Made by a program: the position numbers and the translations under genes
Notes under the pieces: model-generated
Told to the model about the DNA's origin: nothing
Seen by the model: the letters and a program-made list of their open reading frames with translations, nothing else
The model's database searches: none
Shown: positions 6,621 through 14,765 of the stretch, piece after piece
Numbering within the stretch: the first letter of the stretch is position 1
How the letters are laid out: the number at the start of each line of letters is the position of its first letter
DNA from: DASYQD01 sp036005845
Lineage (GTDB): Bacteria; Acidobacteriota; Thermoanaerobaculia; Multivoradales; JAIOJS01
DNA length: 24,728 bases
Assembly: GCA_036005845.1 (NCBI GenBank)
Contig: DASYQD010000062.1
Span: forward strand, 1 to 24,728
Direction: 5' to 3'

Positions 6621-9401
6621 GTGAGCGACGAACCGGCACCGCCACCCGCCGCCCCCGACTGGCGCGCGGCCGTCGAGCGGCACGCCGCTCGAATGGGCGT
6701 CGAGCTGCCGGCGCCCACCGTCGACGAGCTGGCGCAGCACCTCGACGACCTCTACGCCTCGGCGCTCGCCGAGGGCGCCTCGCCCGATGCCGCGCACGCC
6801 CGCGCCGCCGCCGCGCTCGCCGAGTCGTCCTTCGCCGCCCTGCGCCGGCACGCCGCGCGCGACCCGCGCCGCGCTCACGCCCGTTTCGCCGACCTGCATT
6901 CGGTCGCGCACCGCAGAAGGAGCTTCTCCTTGCTCAACGCCCTCCGCCTCGCGATACGCCAGCTCCGCCAGCACCCGCGCTTCGCGCTCGTCACCATGCT
7001 GGTGCTCGGCCTCGGCACCGGCGCCGCCACGACGATCTTCACCATCGTCGACTCGGTGGTGCTGCGACCGCTGCCCTACGAGGCGCCCGATCGCCTGGTC
7101 ACCCTCTGGGACACCAACGCCGAGAAGGCGGTCGCGCACGAGCCCATCTCGCCGGTCAACTTCATGGACTACCGCGCGCTGCCGGTGTTCGCCGACGCCG
7201 CGGCGTGGTGGCGGCCGGCGGTCAACCTCGTCGACCCGGGCCTCGAGCCGGTGCGCGTCAACACCATCGAGACGAGCGCCAACCTCTTCACCGTGCTCGG
7301 CGTACGGCCGCAGCTCGGCCGCGGCTTCCCGCCTTCGCCGACGCTGCACGTTTTCGACGAACCGATGGCGGTGATCAGCGACCGGCTCTGGCGCACGCGC
7401 TACGGCGCCGACCCGAAGATCGTCGGCCGCCAGCTCAGCCTCAGCGGCGAGAGCTACACCGTCGCCGGCGTGATGCCGCCGAAGTTCCACTACCCCGACG
7501 ACGTCGACGTCTGGCAGCGGCTGAGCTGGGACCCCGCGAAGCACAGCCGGCAGGCGCACTTCATGGAAGGCGTGGCGCGGCTCGCGCCCGGCGCCACCTT
7601 CGCGCAGGCGCAAGCCGCGTGCGACACGCTCGCGCTTCGCCTCGCCAGCCAGTTCGCCGGCAGCAACCACGGCTGGGGCGTGCGGCTGGTGCCCATCCTC
7701 GACGAGCTGCTCGGCTACTACCGGCCGGCGCTGGTGGTGCTCTTCGGCGCCGTCGGGCTGCTGCTGGTGATGGGGATCCTCAACGTCGCCTCGCTGCTGC
7801 TCACTCGCACGCTGTCGCGCCAGCGCGAGATCGGCGTGCGCATCGCGGTGGGTGCGGCGCCGCGCCAGCTGGTGACGCAGCTCTTCGCGGAGAGCATCGT
7901 GCTGTCGGTCGGCGGCGCTGTCGCCGGCCTGCTCGTCGCCGCGGCGCTGCTGCCGCTCGTCGTCGCCTTCTCGCCGGTGCCGATTCCGCGGCTCGAGGAG
8001 GCGTCGCTCGACTGGCGGGCGCTCGGCGTCTCGGTCGCCATCATGGCGGCGAGCACGCTGGTGTTCGGGCTCGTGCCGGCGCTGCTCCTGCTGCGCCGGC
8101 AGGTCACTGCCGAGCTCAAGTCGGGCGACCGCGGCAGCACCCGCGCCGCACGGCGCATCTACTCGGTGCTGGTGTCGAGCGAGGTGGCGGTGGCCTGCTC
8201 GCTGCTCGTCTGCTCGGCGCTGCTCGTGCGCACGGTGCGCGAGATGACCGAGACGCCGATCGGCGTGGCGGCCGACGACGTGCTGACGGCATCGGTGCAG
8301 CTGACGCGCGCGGAGTCGAAGAGGGACGACCGCGAGTCGTTCCTCGCCACCTGGCGGCAGCTCGCCGAGACGCACGCGCGCTTGCTCGAAGCGGTGCGCC
8401 GGCAGCCCGGCGTGCGAACAGCCGGCGCCGGCAACTTCCTGCCGCTGCAGGTGGGTTGGCGCGACCCCTTTGGCGTCGAGGGTCAGCCGGCGCCGGCGCG
8501 CCCCGAGGACTTGCCGCAGGCGCAGATGCACAGCATCAGCGACGGCTGGTTCGAGGCGATGGGCGCGCGTCTCGAGCGCGGCCGCGACTTTTCCCCCGCC
8601 GACGGGCCCGACCATCCCGGCGTCGTCATCGTCAACGACACCTTCGCGCAGCGCTACCTCGCGGCGGGCGGCGACGTGGGCCGGCGGCTGCGCATCTTCT
8701 CGCGCAACATCGGGCCGCTGGGCACCAACCTCCTCGGCCTGCCGCGCGAGCGCCACGACGGAGTCCTCTTCGAGGTCGTCGGCGTCGTCGCCGACGTGCG
8801 CGACGTGCCGCTGGGGCAGCCGGTCGAGCCGGCGATCTACTGCAGCGCCGCGCAGTACCCGTTCGCCGAACAGCAGATCGCCGTGCGCGCCATCTCGCCC
8901 GCCGTTGCCTACGACGCGCTACGCGCCGCGCTCCACGAGGTGGCGCCGACCGTGCCGATGGGCGAGGCGAAGACCTGGGGCGAGCGCTTCGCCGAGCAGA
9001 CCGGCGAGCCGCGCCTCTTGATGAGCACGCTGATCTTCTTCGGCTTCCTCGCCAGCCTGCTCGCCGCCATCGGTGTCTACGGCATCTTCTCCTGGTCGGT
9101 GGCGCTACGCACGCGCGAGCTCGCGATCCGGCTCACCCTCGGCGCGCAGCCGGCGAGCGTCGGCCGGCTGGTGGTAGGGCAGACCGCGGCGCTGGTCGCC
9201 GTGGGACTGTTCATCGGCCTCGTGCTGGTCCGCATCGCCGACGCCACGCTCTCGCGCGTGCTGTACCAGGTGTCGCCGCACGACTTCGAATCGGCCGCCG
9301 CGGCGAGCTTCGTGCTGCTCGCGGCGGCACTCTTCGCCTGCCTCGCGCCAGCGCGGCGAGCGATGCGCGTGGACCCAGTGATCGGGTTGCGGGCGGATTA
9401 G
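6621..9401 (+). CDS. ADOP-type ABC permease (FtsX/MacB-like, no ATPase encoded nearby)
   Basis: A membrane protein of 926 residues. Residues 1-100 form a soluble prefix (DELAQHLDDLYASALAEG), then a MacB-like core: one helix at about 120-143, a large extracytoplasmic domain (to about 370), FtsX helices near 371-495 containing QREIGVRIAVGAAPRQLVTQLF, a second large outer domain, and a second FtsX set at about 800-912 with RELAIRLTLGAQPASVG. This duplicated architecture with an N-terminal prefix is the 'acidobacterial duplicated orphan permease' family. No ABC ATPase lies beside it, as is normal for the family, so its energy partner is encoded elsewhere or shared. GTG start, with a weak GAGGCG before it. 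It probably moves a lipid, peptide or antibiotic outward, or performs mechanotransmission; the substrate is unknown. Confidence 0.92.
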   Translation: MSDEPAPPPAAPDWRAAVERHAARMGVELPAPTVDELAQHLDDLYASALAEGASPDAAHARAAAALAESSFAALRRHAARDPRRAHARFADLHSVAHRRRSFSLLNALRLAIRQLRQHPRFALVTMLVLGLGTGAATTIFTIVDSVVLRPLPYEAPDRLVTLWDTNAEKAVAHEPISPVNFMDYRALPVFADAAAWWRPAVNLVDPGLEPVRVNTIETSANLFTVLGVRPQLGRGFPPSPTLHVFDEPMAVISDRLWRTRYGADPKIVGRQLSLSGESYTVAGVMPPKFHYPDDVDVWQRLSWDPAKHSRQAHFMEGVARLAPGATFAQAQAACDTLALRLASQFAGSNHGWGVRLVPILDELLGYYRPALVVLFGAVGLLLVMGILNVASLLLTRTLSRQREIGVRIAVGAAPRQLVTQLFAESIVLSVGGAVAGLLVAAALLPLVVAFSPVPIPRLEEASLDWRALGVSVAIMAASTLVFGLVPALLLLRRQVTAELKSGDRGSTRAARRIYSVLVSSEVAVACSLLVCSALLVRTVREMTETPIGVAADDVLTASVQLTRAESKRDDRESFLATWRQLAETHARLLEAVRRQPGVRTAGAGNFLPLQVGWRDPFGVEGQPAPARPEDLPQAQMHSISDGWFEAMGARLERGRDFSPADGPDHPGVVIVNDTFAQRYLAAGGDVGRRLRIFSRNIGPLGTNLLGLPRERHDGVLFEVVGVVADVRDVPLGQPVEPAIYCSAAQYPFAEQQIAVRAISPAVAYDALRAALHEVAPTVPMGEAKTWGERFAEQTGEPRLLMSTLIFFGFLASLLAAIGVYGIFSWSVALRTRELAIRLTLGAQPASVGRLVVGQTAALVAVGLFIGLVLVRIADATLSRVLYQVSPHDFESAAAASFVLLAAALFACLAPARRAMRVDPVIGLRAD

Positions 9402-9424
9402 GACTCTCCGAGCAGACCCGGCGG

Positions 9425-9430
9425 TAGAAT
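9425..9430 (+). promoter_or_regulatory. Putative -10 element of the brnT operon
   Basis: TAGAAT stands 6 nt before the GTG start codon of the toxin gene, and there is no Shine-Dalgarno sequence. The position fits a leaderless transcript starting at or next to the GTG. No good -35 is visible; the expected place falls at the very end of the permease gene. Confidence 0.4.
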
Positions 9431-9436
9431 CCCGCA

Positions 9437-9718
9437 GTGCTGCAGTATGAGTGGGATGACTCAAAGGCAGCCGCCAACGAGAAGAAGCATGGCGTCACCT
9501 TCGAGGAAGCTTGCTCAGTCTTTCTGGACCCGCTGGCCACGACCTACGACGATCCGGATCACTCGGCTTCCGAAGCGCGCTTCCTCACGTCTGGCCGATC
9601 AGACCGCGGTCGTCTGTTGGTCGTCGCCCACCAGGAGCAGTCCGAAGAACGCATTCGGATCATCAGCGCGCGTGCGTTGACACGACGAGAGACACATGCC
9701 TACCAAGAAGAGCGCTAG
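9437..9718 (+). CDS. brnT: BrnT-family (DUF497) ribonuclease toxin
   Basis: A 93-residue protein that matches the BrnT/DUF497 pattern throughout: YEWDDSKAAANEKKHGVTFEEA at the start, VFLDPLATTYDDPDHS in the middle, and RGRLLVVAHQEQSEERIRIISARALTRRE at the end. BrnT has a RelE-like fold and cleaves RNA, and is neutralised by a partner antitoxin that also represses the operon. The GTG start (9437) follows directly behind a TAGAAT box. The downstream gene overlaps by 23 nt and supplies the likely antitoxin. It is a complete copy with no sign of decay. Confidence 0.9.
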   Translation: MLQYEWDDSKAAANEKKHGVTFEEACSVFLDPLATTYDDPDHSASEARFLTSGRSDRGRLLVVAHQEQSEERIRIISARALTRRETHAYQEER

Positions 9719-9950
9719 CCGGCCGACCGACGATCTTCGACCCGAGTACGACTTCGCCGCGCTGGGCCGAGGAGTTCGCGGCAAATACTTCGAGCGCGCA
9801 TCGTCGGGCACGAACATCGTTCGTCTGGATCCGGACCTTGCCCCTGCCTTTCCGACCAGCGAGTCCGTGAACACCGCGCTGCGCATGTTGGTCGATATCG
9901 CAGAGGCGACATCGCAGCAAAAGAAGTCTTCCGTCGCCCGCAAGCGGTAG
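9696..9950 (+). CDS. Small antitoxin-like protein, partner of BrnT
   Basis: An 84-residue basic protein overlapping the end of brnT by 23 nt. It contains LRPEYDFAALGRGVRGKYFERASSGTNIVRLDPDLAPAFPTSESVNTALRMLVDIA in shorter recognisable blocks: a PEYDF..GVRGKY region, a strand (TNIVRLDPD) and a C-terminal helix typical of this widespread antitoxin-like family. This is not the classical BrnA sequence, but the strand-helix-helix end (VRLDPDLAPAFPTSESVNTALRML) resembles a ribbon-helix-helix DNA-binding fold. Position and overlap support the role of antitoxin and autorepressor; the function is inferred. Confidence 0.8.
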   Translation: MPTKKSASRPTDDLRPEYDFAALGRGVRGKYFERASSGTNIVRLDPDLAPAFPTSESVNTALRMLVDIAEATSQQKKSSVARKR

Positions 9951-9968
9951 GCGCTCGAGATCGTTGCG

Positions 9969-9988
9969 GCGGCCTTGGAGCAGGCCGC
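9969..9988. terminator. Hairpin between convergent genes, possible bidirectional terminator
   Basis: GCGGCCT (9969-9975) and AGGCCGC (9982-9988) form a perfect 7-bp stem with a 6-nt loop. It lies in the 51-bp gap between the end of the plus-strand antitoxin gene and the end of the minus-strand aldo/keto reductase gene. There is no T-run on either side, so termination efficiency is uncertain. Confidence 0.4.
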
Positions 9989-10001
9989 GCCCGAAGCGCC
10001 T

Positions 10002-10988
10002 TCAGCGGTTGACGCTCTGCATCCCCGGCTCGGGGTAGCGCGTGCCGGCGGCGGCGCCTTTCGGCACCACTTCGTCGAGCCGCCGCAAGTCCTCCGCAGA
10101 GAGCTCGACTCCGAGCGCGCCGAGGTTGGCGTCGAGGTTCTCGCGGCGCGAGGTGCCGAAGAGGGGCACGACGTCCCTGCCTTGGTGCAGCACCCACGCC
10201 AGCGCGAGCTGTGCCGGCGTGCAGCCCTTCTCGCGCGCCATCTCCTCGACGTGCTCGACGAGCTTGAGGTTGTGGGCGAACATCTCGCCCTGGAAGCGCG
10301 GGAACATGCGGCGACGGTCGCCTTCGGGTAGGTCTTCGGGCTTGCGGTACTTGCCGGTGAGGAAGCCGCGGCCGAGCGGGCTGTAGGCGACGAAGCCGAT
10401 GCCGAGCTCGCGCACGGTCGGCAGCACGTCGTCCTCGACGTCGCGGCTCCACAGCGAGTACTCGGACTGCAGGGCGCTGATCGGGTGCACGGCGGCGGCG
10501 CGGCGGATGGTCGGCGGCGCCGCCTCGGACAGGCCGAGGAAGCGCACCTTGCCGGCGCGCACCAGCTCGGCCATGGCGCCGACGGTGTCCTCGATCGGCG
10601 TCTTCGGGTCGACGCGGTGTTGGTAGTAGAGGTCGATGGCGTCGACGCCGAGGCGCTGCAGCGAGGCGTCGCAGGCGCGGCGCACGTAGGCGGGGCTGCC
10701 GTCGATGCCGGCGAACGAGCCGTCCGCGCCGCGCACGTTGCCGAACTTGGTGGCCAGCACCACCTCGCCGCGGCGGTCGCGGATGGCGCGGCCGACGAGC
10801 TGCTCGTTGGTGAACGGGCCGTACATGTCGGCGGTGTCGATCAACGTGATGCCGCGGTCGAGGGCGCGGTGGATGGTGGCGATCGCCTCGGCCTCGCCGG
10901 CGTTCTGGTAAAACTCGCTCATCCCCATGCAGCCGAGGCCGAGCGCTGAGACTTCGAGACCCTGCTTGCCGAGCTTGCGTTTCTCCAT
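10002..10988 (-). CDS. Aldo/keto reductase (AKR13-like)
   Basis: A cytoplasmic NADPH-dependent aldo/keto reductase of 328 residues with a complete TIM-barrel pattern. The catalytic tetrad is visible: Asp51 and Tyr56 (DTADMYGPFTNEQLVG), Lys81 (LATKFG) and His124 (YYQHRVD). The C-terminal cofactor region reads VPLFGTSRRENLDANLGAL. The ATG at 10988 has a strong GGGAGG 6 nt upstream; an upstream GTG (11006) that overlaps the regulator stop is the alternative. It is the third gene of a kinase-regulator-reductase unit, with 14 nt after the regulator. It probably detoxifies reactive aldehydes or ketones; the physiological substrate cannot be read. Confidence 0.92.
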   Translation of the reverse strand: MEKRKLGKQGLEVSALGLGCMGMSEFYQNAGEAEAIATIHRALDRGITLIDTADMYGPFTNEQLVGRAIRDRRGEVVLATKFGNVRGADGSFAGIDGSPAYVRRACDASLQRLGVDAIDLYYQHRVDPKTPIEDTVGAMAELVRAGKVRFLGLSEAAPPTIRRAAAVHPISALQSEYSLWSRDVEDDVLPTVRELGIGFVAYSPLGRGFLTGKYRKPEDLPEGDRRRMFPRFQGEMFAHNLKLVEHVEEMAREKGCTPAQLALAWVLHQGRDVVPLFGTSRRENLDANLGALGVELSAEDLRRLDEVVPKGAAAGTRYPEPGMQSVNR

Positions 10989-11002
10989 CGTCGCCTCCCT
11001 CG

Positions 11003-11677
11003 TCACGGTTCGAGCCGGTAGCCGGCGCCGGGGTCGGTGCGCAGCAAGCGCGGCGCCATGGGGTCGTCCTCGATCTTCTGCCGCAGCCTATAGACGAGCT
11101 GCTTGAGGTGCTCGCGGCCGGCGCTGACGCTGCCGCCCCAGAGGTGGCGGACGAGGCGCTCCGGCGCCACCGTGCGCCCCGACTGCGCGAGCAGGAGTTG
11201 CAGCAGGCGCAGCTCGAGCGGGGCGAGCACGACTTGGCGCTCGCCGACGTGCAGCAGGTGGCGCTCTTCGTCGAGCACGACGCCGCCGACCGCAGTGGGC
11301 CGTGAGGGCGCCTCTTGCCCGGCGCGGCGCAGCAGCGCCCGCACGCGCGCCAGCAGAGTCCGCGGCGAGAACGGCTTGGTGAGGTAGTCGTCGGCGCCGA
11401 GGTCGAGGCCGCGCACGAGGTCTTCCTCTTCGCCGCGCACCGTGAGCATGAGGATGGGCAGGTGGCGGCCGTTGGCGCGGGCGCGGCGCAGCACCTCGAA
11501 GCCGTCGATGCCGGGCATGTTGACGTCGAGGATCATGAGGTCGGGCAGCTCGCGATCGAGGAGCGTCAGCGCCTCTTCTCCCGACGCGGCTTCGACGACG
11601 AGATAGCTCGCCTGGCGCAGCGCGAAGCCGACGAGCGGCCGCAGTTCGGGGTCGTCGTCGACGACGAGCAGCTTCAA
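11003..11677 (-). CDS. OmpR/PhoB-family response regulator
   Basis: A two-component response regulator of 224 residues. The receiver domain has the acidic pocket VVDDD (residues 5-9), phospho-acceptor Asp51 (LMILDVNMPGIDGFE), the switch Thr in LMLTV and Lys in YLTKPFS. A winged-helix DNA-binding domain follows, with LAPLELRLLQLLLAQSGRTVAPERLVRHLWG and the end TDPGAGYRLEP. The start is a TTG at 11677 that overlaps the kinase stop codon (TTGA); longer frames upstream lie inside the kinase gene. It acts on promoters not identified here; the operon and the aldo/keto reductase are the nearest candidates. Confidence 0.93.
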   Translation of the reverse strand: MKLLVVDDDPELRPLVGFALRQASYLVVEAASGEEALTLLDRELPDLMILDVNMPGIDGFEVLRRARANGRHLPILMLTVRGEEEDLVRGLDLGADDYLTKPFSPRTLLARVRALLRRAGQEAPSRPTAVGGVVLDEERHLLHVGERQVVLAPLELRLLQLLLAQSGRTVAPERLVRHLWGGSVSAGREHLKQLVYRLRQKIEDDPMAPRLLRTDPGAGYRLEP

Positions 11678-13128
11678 GCCGCGCCCGCCGTGGATACGGC
11701 GATGACGTCGACCGCGACGGGTGGCTGCGATGCCGCTGGCAGCCGCACGGTGAATCGCGCGCCGCCTTCCGCGCGCGTTTCCGCGGTGACGCTGCCTCCA
11801 TGCCGGCGCACGATCGAGTGCACGATCCACAGGCCGAGGCCCGCGCCGGCGGGTTTGGCGGCGTCGCCGAAGCGGCGGTAGCGGCCGAAGAGGCTGGCCT
11901 CGTCGACCGGCGGCAGCCCCGGCCCTTCGTCCTCGACGCGCAGCACCGCGTCGTCGCCGTCGCGGTCGCCGGCGATGCGCACGCGCGTGCCCTCGGGCGC
12001 GAACTTGTTGGCGTTGGCGAGCAGGTTCAACATCACCTGCAGGAGCTGCGTGCGGTCGCCCACCACCCAGGCGCCCGCCGTCGCCGCTCCGGCATCGCCG
12101 ACAGCAGCCTCGACGAGCTGGCGGCGCTGCTCGAACAAGGGAGCGAGGAGCACGGCGGCTTCGCGCGCCACCTCGGCAAGGTCCACCGGCTCGCTGCGCA
12201 TCGCCCAGTCGCCGGTCTCCAGGCGCGCGCTCGCCAGCAGGTTCTCGACCAGACCGAGCAGGCGCAGCGTGCTGCGCTCGAGCGAGCCGACGAGCACCGC
12301 CGCCTGCGCCGCCGGCGACTCGGGCGGCGACGAGGCGAGGCCGTCCCGCAGCAGCTCGACCGAGGCGAGCTGCGCCGCCAGCGGCGTCTTCAGCTCGTGC
12401 GACAAGTTGGCGAGCACGACGTCGCGCACGCGGCGGCCGGTCTCCTCCTCAGTCTCGTCGCGCAGCACCATCACCTGGCTGCCGCTCGGTCCTCCAGATG
12501 GCCCCGAGGTGGTGAGCACGACGTGACGTTTGCCGCCGGGCAGCGCCAGCGACTCGACGGCGCGGCTGGTGCCGCGCGAGCGCGCGTGCACCAATGGGCA
12601 GCGGTCGTCGCAGGGCCAGGTGCCGTCGGGGCCCTCCGGCCGCAGCACCTCGCCGCAGAAGCGGCCGCGCGCCTCGCCGGTCGTCGTGCCGAGCAGCCGC
12701 TCCGCCTGCGGGTTCAGGTAGGTGATGCGCCGCTCGCCGTCGACGGCGAGCACGCCCTCGACGACGCCGGCGAGCACGGCGCGCGCCTCGCCCTCGCGGC
12801 GCTCGAGCTCGGTGGTGAGCGCGAGCAGGCGGCGGCGCATCTCCTCCAGCGTGCCGCCGAGCCGCGCCATCTCCGCATCGCCTTCAGCGGGCAGAGGAGT
12901 GCGCAGATCGCCGGCGCCGAGCCGCTCCGCGGCAAAGGCGAGCCGCCGCGCCGGCGCCGTCCAGCGATGGCCGACGAAGACGCCGACGCTAAGAGCCAAC
13001 AACACGGCCGCGGCCGCCGCCAGCGGATGCGCCGCCACCGCCTCGCCCCCCGCCAGCGCGAGCCCGATCGCCAGCGCCAGCGCGCCGTTGACGAGCCCGA
13101 GCAGCAGCGGAGGCGCGAAGCGCCGCAT
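11674..13128 (-). CDS. Membrane sensor histidine kinase with HAMP and Cys-containing PAS domain
   Basis: A 484-residue histidine kinase. Two membrane helices (about 8-26 and 38-52) are joined by only about a dozen residues, so there is no periplasmic sensor. A HAMP region follows (APARRLAFAAERLGAGDL), then a PAS domain (about 112-225), the H-box NLSHELKTPLA with His244, N-box NLLANANKF, G1 DEGPGLP and G2 GAGLGLWIV. The PAS domain has three cysteines (158, 173, 177: FCGEVL, WPCDDRCPL) that could bind metal or respond to redox state, so it may sense an internal signal. Its ATG lies 6 nt behind a TACAAT box, and there is no Shine-Dalgarno, so a leaderless mRNA is likely. The partner is the overlapping response regulator. 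Confidence 0.93.
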   Translation of the reverse strand: MRRFAPPLLLGLVNGALALAIGLALAGGEAVAAHPLAAAAAVLLALSVGVFVGHRWTAPARRLAFAAERLGAGDLRTPLPAEGDAEMARLGGTLEEMRRRLLALTTELERREGEARAVLAGVVEGVLAVDGERRITYLNPQAERLLGTTTGEARGRFCGEVLRPEGPDGTWPCDDRCPLVHARSRGTSRAVESLALPGGKRHVVLTTSGPSGGPSGSQVMVLRDETEEETGRRVRDVVLANLSHELKTPLAAQLASVELLRDGLASSPPESPAAQAAVLVGSLERSTLRLLGLVENLLASARLETGDWAMRSEPVDLAEVAREAAVLLAPLFEQRRQLVEAAVGDAGAATAGAWVVGDRTQLLQVMLNLLANANKFAPEGTRVRIAGDRDGDDAVLRVEDEGPGLPPVDEASLFGRYRRFGDAAKPAGAGLGLWIVHSIVRRHGGSVTAETRAEGGARFTVRLPAASQPPVAVDVIAVSTAGAA

Positions 13129-13134
13129 CGGTGG

Positions 13135-13140
13135 ATTGTA
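13135..13140 (-). promoter_or_regulatory. Putative -10 element of the kinase-regulator-reductase operon
   Basis: On the minus strand TACAAT lies 6 nt before the kinase ATG. The same hexamer serves the tRNA-Ala promoter in this window. The -35 position (about 13158) falls in a strong hairpin, and no good -35 hexamer is present. Confidence 0.5.
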
Positions 13141-13141
13141 G

Positions 13142-13172
13142 GTCTCGCGGCGACCGTCAGCCGCCGCGAGAC
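13142..13172. terminator. 11-bp perfect stem-loop between the S10 and kinase genes
   Basis: GTCTCGCGGCG (13142-13152) pairs exactly with CGCCGCGAGAC (13162-13172) around a 9-nt loop. It starts 14 nt after the stop codon of the carboxypeptidase gene, which fits a terminator for it, though no T-run follows. It also covers the -35 zone of the next operon, so it might instead be a protein-binding dyad. Confidence 0.55.
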
Positions 13173-13185
13173 TCCTCGGCCCGCC

Positions 13186-14739
13186 TCAGCCTCCCGAGTG
13201 AGAGGTGATGAACGCTGCCACGTCCTTCTTCATCTGCTCGAGCGACGGCTGGTGCACGTACATCATGTGCCCCGCCTCGTAGTACTTCATCTCGATGCGC
13301 GCCCGCTGCTCCTTCGAGAGGCCGAGGTGCGAGAACATCGCCTCGGTGGCGAAGAACGGCGTCGCCAGGTCGTAGAGGCCGTTGAGCACCAGCACGTGCA
13401 GATGCGGATTGAGGCCCAGCGCCTCGGCGAGGTCCGGCCCGGTGTTCGCCATCGGCAGCGGGAAGCCCGCACCCGGGACGCGGTGCTTGAAGTCCCAGTC
13501 GCGGAAGACCCCGGCCGACACGTGGTAGGTCTTGTCGCGGCCGTAGTTGAGCTCGCGGTGGTAGTAGTCGTTGAAGGCGGCGGTGTAGGCGGCGGTGATC
13601 GCCTCCGACTGCGGGTCGTACTCCGCCTCCTCGGCGAGCTGGTCGAAGGTGAAGCCGGTGAAGCGCGAGTCGAGCCGCCCCACCGTCTCGCGCTTGCCGC
13701 GCAGCAGCTCGTGAGTGAACTGCGCCTCCTTGATGCGCAGGTTGGCCTCGCGGATGTAGTCCTCCGACAGCCCGGTGTACTGGTGCAGCTTGGCGACGAT
13801 CTGCTCGCGCTCGGCGTCGGTCAACGCGTCGCCCTTGGCGAGCGCCGACGAGTACGGGCCCAGCGACCACTCGCGCACCTCGGTGAGGAACGGCTCGAGC
13901 GCCGCCGGCTGCTGCGGCAGCGCCTTGTGGTACCAGGCGGTGGCGGCGTAGGTGGGGACGAACATCGCGTACGGCCGCTCGTTGCCCGGCCACTCGAAGA
14001 TCGACTCCAGGTCGAGCGCCACCGACACCAGCACGACGCCGTTCATCGCCATGCCCTTCTCGTTCCACAGGTAGTCGACGACGCCGGCTGAGCGGGTGGT
14101 GCCGTAGCTCTCACCCAGCAGGAACTTGGGGCTGTTCCAGCGCCCGTTGTCGCTCACGTACTGGACGATGAACTGCGACACCGAGGCGATGTCGGGGTCG
14201 GTGCCCCAGAACTCCTTGTTCTCCTTCTTGCCGATGGCGTGGCTGAAGCCGGTGCCGATCGGATCGATCATCACCAGGTCGCTGACGTCGAGGATGGACC
14301 AGGCGTTGTCGATCAGCTTGTAGGGCGGCGGCGGCGTCACCTCGCCGTCGTTGACGTCGATTCGCCGCGGCCCCAGCACGCCCATGTGCAGCCAGATCGA
14401 CGAGCTGCCGGGGCCGCCGTTGTAGGCGAAGGTGAGCGGCCGCGTGCGCGGGTCGTCGACGCCCTTCTTGACGTAGGCGGTGAAGCCGAACTGCGCCTGC
14501 GGCTCGTCCTTGTCGTCGCGCAGCACTAGCGTGCCGGCGGTGGCGGTGTAGGCGATCGTCTTGCCGCCGATCGAGATCGAGTGCTGGGTGACTGAGAGGT
14601 CGGGCTTCGGCGGCCCTTCCTTGGCATCCTTCGCCGACTCGGGCTTGTCGGTGGGCGCGGCGGGCGGCTGGGCGAAGGCGAGGGAAGCCGCCGTCATCCA
14701 GAGACAAGCGGCGGTGGCGAGCGCGAGGCTTCTATGCAT
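13186..14739 (-). CDS. Secreted peptidase S10 (serine carboxypeptidase family)
   Basis: A serine carboxypeptidase-like enzyme of 517 residues. Residues 1-24 form a Sec signal peptide (basic start, hydrophobic LALATAACLWMTAASLAFA, cleavage after AFA or FAQ), so it acts outside the cytoplasmic membrane. A Pro/Lys-rich linker leads into the alpha/beta-hydrolase core: oxyanion region YNGGPGSSS (106-114), nucleophile Ser211 in LGESYGTTRSA, Asp457 in LNGLYDLATPF and His491 in EAGHMMYVH. The ATG at 14739 is preceded by an excellent GAGGAGGA; an open frame upstream without such a site was not used. S10 peptidases remove C-terminal amino acids, often at acidic pH. It lies 98 nt downstream of the kinase gene on the same strand. 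Confidence 0.93.
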   Translation of the reverse strand: MHRSLALATAACLWMTAASLAFAQPPAAPTDKPESAKDAKEGPPKPDLSVTQHSISIGGKTIAYTATAGTLVLRDDKDEPQAQFGFTAYVKKGVDDPRTRPLTFAYNGGPGSSSIWLHMGVLGPRRIDVNDGEVTPPPPYKLIDNAWSILDVSDLVMIDPIGTGFSHAIGKKENKEFWGTDPDIASVSQFIVQYVSDNGRWNSPKFLLGESYGTTRSAGVVDYLWNEKGMAMNGVVLVSVALDLESIFEWPGNERPYAMFVPTYAATAWYHKALPQQPAALEPFLTEVREWSLGPYSSALAKGDALTDAEREQIVAKLHQYTGLSEDYIREANLRIKEAQFTHELLRGKRETVGRLDSRFTGFTFDQLAEEAEYDPQSEAITAAYTAAFNDYYHRELNYGRDKTYHVSAGVFRDWDFKHRVPGAGFPLPMANTGPDLAEALGLNPHLHVLVLNGLYDLATPFFATEAMFSHLGLSKEQRARIEMKYYEAGHMMYVHQPSLEQMKKDVAAFITSHSGG

Positions 14740-14765
14740 CGAGTCCTCCTCGGAAACGTTGAGTG

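Noticed and set aside
6513..8756. Minus-strand open frame of 747 codons opposite the ADOP permease
   Set aside because: Repetitive Arg/His/Glu/Gln-rich shadow with no motif; the plus strand encodes a clear permease.
7205..9427. Second plus-strand frame of 740 codons inside the ADOP gene
   Set aside because: Arg/Ala-rich frame-shifted reading of the same gene, with no membrane segments.
11800..14091. Long plus-strand open frame of 763 codons over the kinase and S10 genes
   Set aside because: No domain is recognisable; the opposite strand has complete histidine kinase and S10 motifs.
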